From: Allodiplogaster sudhausi
Taxonomy: Eukaryota > Nematoda > Chromadorea > Rhabditida > Diplogasteridae
Length of the DNA stretch: 64,000 nucleotides
Assembly (NCBI GenBank): GCA_945643635.1
Contig: CALZFC010000060.1
Location: 874,001 to 938,000, forward strand
Direction: 5' to 3'
The notes below the pieces were generated by a model, which saw only the letters and a program-made list of their open reading frames with translations, had not been told where the DNA came from and searched no databases. Of this stretch, positions 24,901 through 35,623 are shown piece after piece (the first letter of the stretch is position 1; each line of letters opens with the position of its first letter). The position numbers and the translations under genes were made by a program.

Positions 24901-27124
24901 ATCTGGCAGCCTGATTTTTTGACTTATACACAAACTACGGAGTTTATTTAATGATCTGATGAATCGAGTTCAGCTGAAATTATTGTATTTTTCTTTTTTT
25001 ATTTGCTCAGGTTTTTTTTATCATATCATGTACTCTTTGATAAGCTATTTGTCTCGTATTTCCTTCGCAAGGATTCTTAAGCGGCCAAGCAGATGGAGAC
25101 GTTTAAAGTTGAATGTTGGGTTCATTGTGATTTTGGAGTAAATTGTGCCTTCTTTTTGCCATTTTCCATGGACTTTTTATTCTTCATTTATTATTGCTTT
25201 TCACCATCTGTATTTTCATTCAGATTACGTAATTATAATTTTATTTATTTAACTTACGGTTAGTCAATAAAAATGCTGCGAACCGCCAAAGAGGAAGGAT
25301 TAGCTTGCAGAGCGCTTCAATCTGTCGCTCGAGCACCGGGTCGCCCGGTTTCGCGTCCGCTTCGGCGATCTCCGCGAGCTTCGCTTGGATGGCCACGGCC
25401 GTTCGAGCGCAAAATTCCTTTGAAAAAGTGAGCGAAATTCAAAATTTGTAAATTCAAATTTAACCCCATTTTGGCGCGGAAACCTCCGGAAACAAAAGAA
25501 AAAATAATTATTCAAATTCTTCAGTGGCCTTATCATGCGACATTCAGTCTGCAATCATCGTATTTCCTCTACTTGCGCCCTCTTTAAAACAATTGCTTCA
25601 ATTAAGCGATGAAATGCGGCATTTCAAATAATCTATCTTCGCGCAGCAGAGACCTTATCTCTGTCCTCCATTTCAGATTTCTCGCTGCTACTTTTTCCTC
25701 CGGTAGACGCACCACCGCCCGTAGTTCCGGCGGTCACGGCGTCCTTGCTGGCCTCATCGGCGCTTGCCAAGGCGTCCCTGCGAGAGAATGTGTCAACTCT
25801 ATGTTCATCCAAGCTTTCCAATATTAAGAAAGGAAAAATTCATCGATTATAGTTCGGTATCCATCTTTTTTTTCTTTTCAGTACACTTCCCTTTTCTTAA
25901 TACCAACTTTGTTTGCTTCGTTTCGACCGTGTACTCTTGAGGATCTGCATCGGTTCCCGGAGTGTCGGCGCCGCCTTTAGCACGGACCTTTTTCGCGTCC
26001 TCTTCAGCCTTGGTTCGGGTCTGAGAGATATATTTTAAAACACACTTATGGTTAATTATAAAAATACAATTCTGGCAAGGATGGCCAGGCCCGGGCCTAG
26101 CCCGGGTAGGCCCGTTGCTAGGTTGGCGGGCCCGGGCCTAAATTAAATGGACCGGGCCGGCCCTGTTTTTGGCCATCCTTGAATTCTGGTCTAGCTGTTG
26201 TTTTTGCTGTTGGATAAGCCGAACCTCAATGGCTTCCTCCACCGCGATGGGAAGATCCTTCTCTGGCGCACCGTATTGATTTTTCAAGTTCTTTTCGATT
26301 TTCTTCTGGAAATAAATGTTAAATGAAATCGAAATTATGTTTAAAAAAAGTAAAGATTTATTCTTCCGTTTTGTGTCAACAAAATGGGCGAAAATTCGCA
26401 CCAACTGCTCCATTTTCCCTTTCGTCAGCTGCGCATCCAGGCAGACGTTGAATGTGAAGATATATTCGTAGATTTGCGTCATCTCATAGATCTCATGATC
26501 TTTCTTTGGATCCTTAAATTATATATAAGTATATATAAGTAAATGAAGAAATGGAGTATGCTTTCCATACTTCATAGTTCTTTTTAACTTTTCTCAATTG
26601 TGTAAAAAGTAAACATATTAATCAAAAAGATGTTCATAATTATATTATATTCGATTATAATAAATCTTGCCTTGGCCACTATGATGCGACCATCCAGTAC
26701 AGGGTAGTCCCCGATTTGAAGCGCCTTAGTATCGCACTAAAAATTGTTCAATTTTAATAATTGTTGATGGAATCCTAATAAACTATTGAATGATTTTGCG
26801 TTGAAAATCAGTTTTCAATTGGAGATCATTTTCTTCTTGAAGCCTCACTTTCTCGACGATTTTTTTGAAGGCGGGAAGGTACTTTCGTGGCGAAATGTCG
26901 AGCAGAGCCTTGAGAACCCCTGAAATTTGCTACCGAATACTACAGTACGACGCATTGTTACAGTTTTATGTAGTTAAATTATTTTTTTAACCAATTATGT
27001 TATATGTATATTCGATTAGCAAATTTGAATACGACGAACTCTCATTGTTTTCCCGGGCGTAATCAGCCTTTGGCTTCGGCTTTTCCGCGGCCTTCTTGAA
27101 GTGAGACTTGCAGAGAGTGATGGC
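21750..27124 (-). CDS. Multi-exon protein of unknown function, copy D (inverted twin of copy C)
   Basis: Read on the - strand, exon and intron sequences follow copy C almost base for base: 27124-27040 (LCKTHFKKA), 26935-26855, 26740-26680, 26510-26405, 26308-26200, 26020-25920, 25775-25660, 25425-25300, 24825-24745, 24570-24495, 24380-24285, 24055-23940, 23830-23693, 23520-23465, 23335-23225, 23117-23055, 22890-22785, 22400-22350, and the lysine-rich final exon ending at 21750. No early stop was noticed in the exons I checked. Its 5' neighbour, the three-finger exons found upstream of A and C, is missing because the Maverick element begins at 27496, 15 bases beyond the last sequence shared with copy C (about 27480). 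The product is helical and charged with no recognised domain. Confidence 0.5.
22440..22750. other. Intronic insertion specific to copy D
   Basis: This ~300-bp stretch has no counterpart at the equivalent position in copy C (about 59560-59660). No terminal repeats or coding potential were identified. Confidence 0.35.
26076..26181. mobile_element. 106-bp hAT-type MITE with perfect 8-bp target duplication
   Basis: Termini caaggatggcca and tggccatccttg form the inverted repeats. The interior is GGCCCGGG-rich. It is flanked on both sides by aattctgg (26068-26075 and 26182-26189). Copy C at about 56325-56340 shows the empty site with a single aattctgg, read in the other orientation. It lies in an intron of copy D. 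Confidence 0.9.
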
Positions 27125-27495
27125 CTGAAAATATACATAATTACAAAATTTAATTTTTTTTAATCGATAATAAAATTATAAGATCAGGAGGCAGTATTCG
27201 ATAATTACAAAAGGGTACAAAGTTCGCCGGAATCAAGGCTGGGCCTGCCGGTGGTCACCAGTGACGGCTTCCAATTAGGCGCTTTCCCTGGGGAGAAAAC
27301 CCATACTCCAGGGGATAATTCGACAATTACAAGAGTCTTTAAACATGTTTTCTTGGTAGTCCTTTTTTTTATTTCTGGAAGGGGAAAAACCATGCTTCCA
27401 GCTTTCTTTTGAATATTTATGGTGAATCTTTCACTTTATACTTTTTTTAAAATTTATGTTTGCTCTGCCTCAAGCGTGCAGTTGAATTAGACACG

Positions 27496-28551
27496 TCAAG
27501 TTCAAGACCGCTCGGGTCGCAGTGTTTAGAGTTCACTGCTAATACTTTATAACACTTTCACAAGGGGTTCGAACCCACATGTGATCCATGTTTTGCCAAT
27601 ATGTTTTGCGCGTTTTATTTTACATAAAAACCTACCGTACTCCGTTCAATTGGGTCATTTTGGGTACATTGGGTCAACGTGCTCCTAACGCTTCCAAACT
27701 TGCCCAGCATGTTTCTTTTCGTGTAAATTTACATAATAGCTACAGTATTTATCCAAAAATTAGTGATGTTCACCAATTCATCCCATTCATCCAAAAATTA
27801 GTGATGTTCACCAATTCATCCCATTCATCCAAAAATTAGTGATGTTCACCAATTCATCCCATTCACCAGAAAATTTGGAAAGTTCACCCATTCGTTGGAA
27901 ATCACCCAAAATCATAACTTGTTTAAATTTGTCAACTTAGTCGAGTAAACAAGCTTAGTTCAATTAGTCAACTTAGTTTAATGAGTCAACTTAAAAATGA
28001 TATATAACCAGTTTTACAGAAATTAGAATACATCAAACTGAGACATTTCTGAATGAATAGAGTCATTTTCTATGAACTACTATGGCTAATTCCATTATTT
28101 TATGAACTACTATGCCCAATTCTTTCTGTTTTATGAACGAGTGGTCCAACGAATGGGTGAACTTTCCAAATTTTCTGGTGAATGGGATGAATTGGTGAAC
28201 ATCACTAATTTTTGGATGAATGGGATGAATTGGTGAACATCACTAATTTTTGGATGAATGGGATGAATTGGTGAACATCACTAATTTTTGGATAAATACT
28301 GTAGCTATTATGTAAATTTACACGAAAAGAAACATGCTGGGCAAGTTTGGAAGCGTTAGGAGCACGTTGACCCAATGTACCCAAAATGACCCAAAAATTG
28401 AACGGAGTACGGTAGGTTTTTATGTAAAATAAAACGCGCAAAACATATTGGCAAAACATGGATCACATGTGGGTTCGAACCCCTTGTGAAAGTGTTATAA
28501 TGTATTAGCAGTGAACTCTAAACACTGCGACCCGAGCGGTCTTGAACTTGA
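27496..28551. repeat. Junction module 1 (inverted repeat around a 245-bp spacer)
   Basis: 27496-27899 is the reverse complement of 28145-28551, and the spacer 27900-28144 is AT-rich. Each half holds about 2.5 copies of a ~36-bp direct repeat (core ttcaccaattcatcccattc) and a ggggttcgaaccc block, and ends in a tRNA-like sequence at the core boundary. The ORFs at 27588-27839 and 28205-28459 are the two halves of this repeat and are not genes. Confidence 0.85.
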
Positions 28552-28597
28552 CCAGTTCGCATCATGGGTGAACGCTCTACCAATGAGCCACGCCCCC
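28526..28597 (-). repeat. tRNA-like sequence at the core edge (left arm)
   Basis: Read on the - strand it begins ggggg, with A-box tggctcattggtagagcg, a possible anticodon arm (gttc...gaac) and a weak B-box (gttcaagac). The 5' part resembles a tRNA-Ala acceptor and D-arm. The 3' acceptor strand does not pair fully, so it is a tRNA-derived relic. Copies lie at 46016-46087 (+) and 47092-47163 (-). Confidence 0.5.
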
Positions 28598-28755
28598 TTA
28601 TTCTTCACTTTCGCTAAGAGAATTGAAGACGAACGCGAGAAATTTTCTTTCCCCGATCGCTATGATAAGAAGGCATCATACATAAAAAACAGAGTCATTT
28701 CTGATGAATAGAATCATTTTTATAAAAATCACATGGCTGTTTCTGATGAATAGAG

Positions 28756-29409
28756 CTATATGCCTAATTCTATCATTTTATGAACTGCCTTTGTATCAAT
28801 CAGAATTTGCTGATAGTTTTTGAGATCATCTTGAGTAATTGTACTGTTATCAGGAGTCTTTTTTACTAGTAATTCCATTAATCCATTAGTTGCATTATAT
28901 TTTCTGTTTGCAATTTTTATTTCGTTATTATTTATATAAACATTTTGAGCTCCAATAGTATATTTATCATGTTCCCTGTCATATCTAATCGAATATCCTG
29001 CAATACTTTTATCAGTATTATCTTTTAAATAGTTTGCAATAGTTGAACTAACAAAATACTGAGATTTATTTTCTTTAGGTTGTTCAATTGCTTTTTGTTC
29101 AATCGCTTTTTGTTCAATCACTTTTATTTCCTTTTGTTCAATTGGTTACGTTTCTTTATTTATTAGCATATTATTAAAATTATGAATAGTTTCAACTATT
29201 TTATTTCGATCCTCTAATAGTTCTTTTTGCAATTTTTCATTTGATTGTATAATTGGCTTAAATAACTCTTCCCTTTTTTCTTCGTAATTTTTTTCATCAT
29301 TTGCATATCCCTCCAATTCATTCTTCCAACTCTTTCTAAGCTGTAAATGTTTTTCAATTATTTGCTTGCGTTTCTCATCATCAGAAAAGTCGTTAAATTT
29401 ATAAACCAT
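28756..29409 (-). pseudogene. Conserved Maverick accessory protein of unknown function (left arm), one in-frame TAA
   Basis: A single frame runs from the ATG at 29409 to the TAG at 28756, broken once by TAA at 29146-29148. The N-terminal ~85 residues are a charged coiled coil. After the stop comes a Glu/Gln/Lys repeat (IEQKAIEQ), then a compact domain of about 90 residues with SIRYDREHDKYTIG and LKNYQQILIDTKA. I recognise this domain as recurring beside PolB and capsid genes in insect and other invertebrate Maverick-like loci, where its function is unknown. The TAA falls between two glutamine-rich segments and is shared by the right arm. It is divergently transcribed from PolB across a 187-bp AT-rich gap. 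Confidence 0.6.
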
Positions 29410-29596
29410 TTACATAAGCAATTTTTTTTCAAGAAAATATTCATTCCTATTTTTCGAAATCTAAAATTGCGTAAAATAGCAACTTTTTCAAATTTTTAAA
29501 AATCAAGATTTTTATTTGAAAAAAATTTTCCCTTATAAATAACTCAAAATTGGCGATCACCAGATTGTCCCTGAAGTCAATTTTCAGAACGCAAGA

Positions 29597-32500
29597 ATGA
29601 GTAAAAACCAGAAGATCAAAAACATTGATAAAATGAATCGGGATGAGCTTAGAAAAGAAGTCGGACAACTGAAAATGATGCCTGTTAAAAAAATGAGAGA
29701 ACTGAATGTTTCACAATTAAGAGATATTTTAGAAAACGAATTTAAAAAGAACACGGAGATGAAGGAAAAGGTGAGGAAGGAACAAAAGGACAAGAAGGAG
29801 AAGAATGAAACGCTGAGAAAAGAGAAGGAAGAATTAAAGAAGTTTATGAATTTTGATTTTGAAGTAAGAAAATTTAAGGATTATGATGTTAATGATATTA
29901 AAATTACAAATAAGAACAATGAAAAACCCGATGATTTTTTGAAGAATGTTGAAGACGAATTACTTAATGGAATTGAAAAGAAAAATTATAAAATTAGATT
30001 TTCAGTTGAAGTAGAAATGATTAAGACTAATGAAAATATAGTCGAAAAATTCTATTTCAGTACTGAAACAAAGAAATTATTGTTTAATGATAATAAAAGT
30101 GAATTCTATTCTAACGCTTGTAAAGAACTAAAAAATAAAATGTGGGCGAAAGATGTGAGAGGGTCAGGATGGAATATAAATAGGGTTAATTATGTCACAA
30201 TGCATAAGCGTTTATATAGAATGTTTAAAGGAAGTTCATATATTCCACTACCAGACTTCATTGCAGAAAAGAAAGCGATTATTAATATAAAGAATAATGA
30301 TGATAAATGCTTTATGTGGGCAGTTTTATCCGCGTTACATCCAGTTAATAAGGATGCTCAAAGAATATCTCATTATAAGGAATATGAAAATGAACTAGAT
30401 TTTACAGGAATTGACTTCCCAGTTGATAAAAAGGGAATCGAAAAGTTTGAAAAGTTGAATAATTTATCAATCAATGTTTTAACGAACATAGAAAAAGAGA
30501 TTACTCCATGTTATCTTTCAAAACTAAGACTACCTGAAGATAGAATAATTAATTTGTTTTTAGTGAATGGCGAAAATAATGATGATAAGAAACATTACTG
30601 TTGGATTAAACAAATCAATAGGTTATTAAATAATCAGATAAATAGTCATACAGGTAAAATGTATATATGCATAAGATGTTTCAGTCATTTTCAGGTTAAA
30701 GAAAAATACAATGAACATAGAGAGAATTGTGACAAAAATAAGCCAGTTATATACAATCCACCTAAAGATAATTGTAAATTTAAGAATATATTTAAATCTC
30801 AGAAAATTCCATATATAATTTATGCTGATTTTGAATCCATTATCGAAAAGTATGATTCTGTCAGTAATTCACCTGATATTTCATATAATGAAAAAGTTGG
30901 AAAACATATAGCATCAGCATTTTGTGCTGTAGTAGTTGATTTTAATGGAAATCTTATTGATACAAAAGTGTACAGAGGATTAAACACAATAGACGAATTC
31001 AATAGTTATATTTGTAAAAAGAGTACGGAATTAATTAAGACATCTGATAAAAAAATAAGAAGATTAACAGATGAAGAAAAAGAAGAATATAAAGCTAATG
31101 AAACATGTCCAGAATGTAAAAGAGAATAAACCGATGACAATTATAAAAGCAAGGACCATGATCATTTATCAGGTGAATATAGAGTCCCATTATGTAGGCA
31201 ATGTAATCTAAAAACAAAGAAAAATAGATTCATTCCAGTTGTAATTCATAATCTAAAAGGATATGATTCTCACTTAATTATTGGTTCCTTTGAATATGGA
31301 AGGAAACAATTTGATGACGATATTGATATTTCAGATATTAAGGTCATTCCAAATAATAGTGAGAAATATGTTAACTTTAGCTATTTAGTAGAATATTCTG
31401 AAAAGTCTAGAATTCCTGAAAAGTATAGAAGGAACAATCACTCTGAATTTGATTGCAGAACATTAGAAATTAGATTTATAGATAGTTTTTCATTCATGTA
31501 AATAGCATTAGGTAAGTTAGTTGAAAATTCAGCTCATGATCAACTAAAAATAACACAAAGTTACTATAATAAAGATCATTTTCATCCAATGAGAAGAAAA
31601 GGAATTTATCCATATGAATATATGGATTCTTTGGAGAAATATGAAGAAAAGGAATTACCAAGTATCGAATTATTTTATGATAAGCTAAACGATAAACATT
31701 GTTCAGAAGAAGATTATGAATATGCCAAGGAAATTTACAAAACAATGGGATGTAAGAATCTAGGTGAATATACAGAATTATATATGATTAATGATGTCAT
31801 TTTATTAGCAGATGTGTTTGAAAACTTTAGAAATCTTTGCATAACCAATTATGAATTAGATCCAGCATGATATTATACTGCACCAGGATTAGCTTGGGAT
31901 GCAATGTTAAAAAAGACAGAAATTGAATTAGAAACCATTAAAGATGTTGATATGTATTTATTCATTGAAAGAGGAATAAGAGGAGGAATGGTAAATGTTA
32001 TTAAGAGATATTCAAAAGCAAACAATAAGTATATGAAAGATGAATATAATCTATATAAAGAATCAACATATTTAATGTATTAAGATGCAAATAATTTATA
32101 TGGATGGGCAATGTCACAAAACTTACCATATAATGAACTGAAATTTGAAGATGAATTGCTGGATGAATTCAGCATTAGAGAATATACTTCAAGTTTGAAT
32201 AATCAGAATAAAGGATGTATATTAGAAGTTGATTTAGAATACCCAAAAGAATTACATGATGAACATGTTGATTTCCCATTTTGTCCTCAAAACACTGTTG
32301 TAAATAATCAAAAATTTCCAAAACTTATGAATACTCTGTTTGATAAAGAAAAGTATGTAATACATTATACAGCATTACTTCAAGCATTAGATCATGGATT
32401 AAGGTTAAAGAAAATACATAAAATCTTAACATTTAATGAGAGTAATTGGATGAAACCATATATTGAATTAAACACGAATCTAAGAAAACAAGCAAAAAAT

Positions 32501-33336
32501 GATTTTGAAAAGGATTTTTTCAAACTAATGAATAATGCTGTATTTGGTAAAACTATGGAAAATATTAGAAATAGAGTTGATGTTAAATTAACATCATCAA
32601 AAGAAAAAGAGTGAAGTTGATAAGTAAACCAAATTTCAAGAAAAGTGTTATCATTAATGAAGATCTATTAAGTGTTGAAATGTCAAAAACTAAACTAACA
32701 TTTGATAAACCAATCTATATTGGACTCAGTATTTTGGATATTAGTAAAACTTTAATGTATGAATTCCATTATGATGTCATGAAACCAAAATATAATGAGA
32801 AATTAAGATTATGCTATCAAGATACAGATAGTTTCATCTATGAAGTAAAAACAGATGATATTTATTCAGATATGAAAAAGGATATGAAAAACCAATTCGA
32901 TTTTAGTGACTATCCAAAAGAACATGAACTATATGATGAATCAAACAAAAAGGTAATAGGAAAATTCAAAGATGAATTGAATGGAAGGATAATGACAAGA
33001 TTTGTATTATTAAAACCAAAACAATATGCATATGAAATAAAAGACTATGAAATTGGACAAACCGAAGAAATTAAAAAGGCGAAAGGAATAAAAAAGAATG
33101 TAATAAGTAAATTAAAAGTAGATGATTATAAGAAATGTTTATTAGAAAATGAATATACTAGAAAAGAACAATATTTAATTCAAAGCAAATCTCATGAAGT
33201 TTCAACAATAAAACGAAATAAAATGGTCTTCAACAAAGACAATAAAGATGAATATAAGAGAGACATTTTAGACAACACTATTGATACACTAGCATATGGA
33301 AATCATAAATCAGATGTATTAAGAATAGCTGAATAA
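29597..33336 (+). pseudogene. Protein-primed DNA polymerase B (left arm), interrupted
   Basis: The start ATG is at 29597. The frame is kept over 3 kb with stops at 31127 (TAA), 31498 (TAA), 31868 (TGA) and 32083 (TAA), plus a frameshift near 32610. Landmarks in order: a coiled N-terminus; FMWAVLSALHP at about 30310; a CxxC...H zinc-finger-like element at about 30665; exonuclease motif I YADFES (30821); a RDHDHLSG segment just after the first stop; exonuclease motif II HNLKGYD (31246); polymerase motif A DANNLYG (32084); motif B NNAVFGKT (about 32525); motif C YQDTDSF (32815). About 1,240 codons in all, normal for Polinton PolB. It would replicate the element from a terminal-protein primer. 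The breaks are shared by both arms except those listed for the right arm. Confidence 0.9.
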
Positions 33337-33366
33337 GAACAATAACTGAAAATAGATTACTCAATA

Positions 33367-33675
33367 TTACTCAATTAAACTTAAAATAACATCAGTATAC
33401 TCATAATTTTCTAAAAGTTTTAAGACTATTAAACTATAATGTCCACAACAATGAGTATTCAATTTTTGAATTTGAAAAGTTGATAACAAAATCTTAGATT
33501 TTTGAGTATTCAGATATTCTTGTAATTCTAATGGAGGATCTAATCCAAAGGAATCGAAATAATATATTTTATCATTATCTTTATGATAACAAATACAATG
33601 TGTTCCTGGATTATTATAAGTATCAAGATTTACTATTCCACATTCCTTATCTATAATTCTATTAGGAAGCGTATT
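33367..33675 (-). CDS. Adenovirus-type (C5) cysteine protease, 5' end missing (left arm)
   Basis: An open frame of 102 codons with no ATG of its own, easily missed by ATG-based ORF calling. On the - strand it opens near TLPNRIIDKECG and contains the catalytic histidine in PGTHC, the acidic partner in YYFDSFG and the nucleophile in HCCGHYSL, the order and spacing of adenain-like maturation proteases of Polintons and adenoviruses. It ends at TAA 33367. It is short at the N-terminus compared with the family because a TGA at 33676-33678 lies directly upstream and abuts the start codon of the divergent integrase. It would process capsid precursors. Either it is truncated or it starts by another route. 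Confidence 0.8.
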   Translation of the reverse strand, partial: NTLPNRIIDKECGIVNLDTYNNPGTHCICYHKDNDKIYYFDSFGLDPPLELQEYLNTQKSKILLSTFQIQKLNTHCCGHYSLIVLKLLENYEYTDVILSLIE

Positions 33676-33678
33676 TCA

Positions 33679-34881
33679 ATGAATTCAGACACTCAGCGAG
33701 ACACTAAGATGGACACTAAACTGGACACTAAACTGGACACTAAGATGGACACTAAGTTAGAAGATGTATATTATGATCCAAAAACAGGATTCTCTGGTAT
33801 TAATGATTTACAAAGAAAAACAGGAAAATCCCAAAAGGAAATTAAAGAATTTCTTGATCAACAAGATACGTATACACTTCATAAACCAGCAAGAAAAAAT
33901 TATAAAACAGAAAGAGTATACATTCATGATATTGATGAACAATGGCAAGCAGATTTAGTTGAAATGATACCATATTCCAAAGAGAATGATGGTTTTAAAT
34001 ATCTATTAACCGTCATTGATTGTTTTAGTAAATATGTGTGGGCTATTCCTATTAAAAATAAGAGTGGAGAAGAGATGCTTAGAGTATTTGAAGTGTTGAT
34101 AAAACCAAGAATACCTCAAAAATTTTAAACGGATAAAGGAAAAGAGTTCTTCAATTCTAAAATGAACAAACTAATCAAAGAAAATAAAATCAATCACTTT
34201 TCTACAGAATCTAATAAAAAAGCTTCAATTGTTGAAAGATTTAATAGAACTCTTAAGGAAAAGATGTGGAAAATATTTACCCAAAATAACAATCATAAAT
34301 GGATTAATATCTTAGATGACTTAATGAATAATTATAACAATTCTTATCACAGATCAATAAAAATGACTCGTGTAAAAGCAAGTCTGAAGGAAAATAAAGA
34401 GGTTGTTCATAAAAATTTATTTCCAAATAAAGAGACTGTTCATAAAAATTTATTTCCAAATAAAGAGACTGTTCATAAAAATTTATTTCCATATAAAGAG
34501 ACTAAAGAGATTAACTCAAAATTTAATGAAGTGATTGACTCAAAATTTAAAGTAGATGCTAAAGTTAGAATCACGAAATATAAGTCAATTTTTGACAAAG
34601 GATATCTTCCAAATTGGACAACTGAAATGTTCATTATCAATCAAGTTTATAATACTGATCCAGTTACATATGAAATTAAAGATTTATCAAATGAAATTAT
34701 AAAAGGAAAGTTTTATGATGAAGAATTAGTACTTTATGATCAAAGAAATGATGTTTATAAAGTAGAAAAAATTCTCAAACGAAGAACTAAAGATGGAATA
34801 AAGGAAATTTTAGTGAAATGGTATGGATATCCAGATAAATTTAATAGTTGGGAACCTGAAAATAATCTACAAAGAGTTTAA
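33679..34881 (+). pseudogene. Retroviral-type integrase with C-terminal chromodomain (left arm), one TAA
   Basis: I take the ATG at 33679 and not the upstream one, because family similarity starts after a short DTK-repeat leader. The frame runs to TAA 34881 with one internal TAA at 34126. Catalytic landmarks: first Asp in WQADLVEM, second Asp in TDKGKEF just after the stop, Glu in IVERFNRT. The C-terminus is a chromodomain (VEKILKRR, LVKWYGYP, SWEPENNL), typical of Maverick c-integrases. Two tandem repeats are present: a 12-base unit near the N-terminus and a 33-base unit (about 34405-34500, VHKNLFPNKET). The internal TAA occupies the position before TDKG where this family usually has Gln. 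Confidence 0.88.
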
Positions 34882-34882
34882 T

Positions 34883-35596
34883 TTAATGTAATTTTGAGAT
34901 AGGAGAATAATGTTCATCATTTTCTTCATTTTTGACAACAACTTTAGGTTTCACTTTTCTAGAATCTCTAGGTTTTTCAATCTTGTTTAGATCCTTTTCT
35001 TTATTTTCAAGTTTTGTAAATTTTTCTTTTAGTTCTTCATTTTCTACTATAAGTGTGATATATTTAAAATGTAGGTCTTGATATTTTCTTTCTTCTTTTT
35101 CATATTCTACTTTTTGTTCTTTATATCTTAGTTTTTGTTCTTCATGTTCTTTATTCAAATTATCTGTTTTTTCATCTAATACTTTGACTTGTTTTCTTAG
35201 TTCTTTACAACTTTCACATTCTTTATTTTCAAGTTTTGAATTATCGCTATTATTATCACTATTTTCATTATGATTATCACTATCGTCATTATCACTACTA
35301 TCACTATCGTCATTATCACTACTATCACTATCGTCATTATCACTACTATCACTATCGTCATTATCACTACTATCACTATTTTCATTATTAATAATTGCTT
35401 CTCTATTAATGAGTTCTCTTGTTTCTCTAAATATATTATCATCTTTATCTCTCAAATCTCTTTCTTTATGCATATTTTTTTCTCTAGCTTCTGTAAACAT
35501 ATCAGCTATTGTATGAGATATTACATTAATAGGATGGTTTAAAAAGAGTTGTCTTTCATATTCTGGGTCAAATACAACTTCACAAAAATCATTCAT
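34883..35596 (-). CDS. Acidic coiled-coil protein (left arm)
   Basis: 237 codons, uninterrupted. The N-terminal ~75 residues are charged. Four perfect copies of an eight-residue Ser/Asp/Asn unit (24 bases each, about 35290-35385) follow, then a CESC motif, then a long heptad-like coiled coil rich in Glu and Lys, and a basic tail. It converges on the integrase, with the two stop codons one base apart. A scaffold or core role in the virion would fit, but the family is not recognised. Confidence 0.65.
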   Translation of the reverse strand: MNDFCEVVFDPEYERQLFLNHPINVISHTIADMFTEAREKNMHKERDLRDKDDNIFRETRELINREAIINNENSDSSDNDDSDSSDNDDSDSSDNDDSDSSDNDDSDNHNENSDNNSDNSKLENKECESCKELRKQVKVLDEKTDNLNKEHEEQKLRYKEQKVEYEKEERKYQDLHFKYITLIVENEELKEKFTKLENKEKDLNKIEKPRDSRKVKPKVVVKNEENDEHYSPISKLH

Positions 35597-35623
35597 TTAT
35601 TAAGAAAAAAATTTGTTATATAA

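Noticed and set aside
27190..27360. Insert in the copy D intron with similar taattac/caattac flanks
   Set aside because: The flanks are short and AT-rich and no inverted ends were seen, so it is not enough to call an element.
27700..27860. Direct repeats of about 36 bp in the junction modules, CRISPR-like at first glance
   Set aside because: The units follow each other with no unique spacers, occur in a eukaryotic transposon and have no cas genes. It is a simple tandem repeat.
29146..34128. A true alternative genetic code (UAR as Gln) in the element
   Set aside because: There are also a TGA and frameshifts in conserved PolB sequence, and ordinary ORF ends use TAA and TAG. Decay explains the data as well, so it is kept only as a testable idea.
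34304..34492. Short repetitive ORF opposite the integrase (and 40124-40312)
   Set aside because: It is the antisense of the 33-base integrase repeat.
35197..35542. ORFs with long Ile/Val/Thr repeats on the strand opposite the coiled-coil gene, and their mirror at 39074-39419
   Set aside because: They are the other frames of the 24-base Ser/Asp/Asn repeat.
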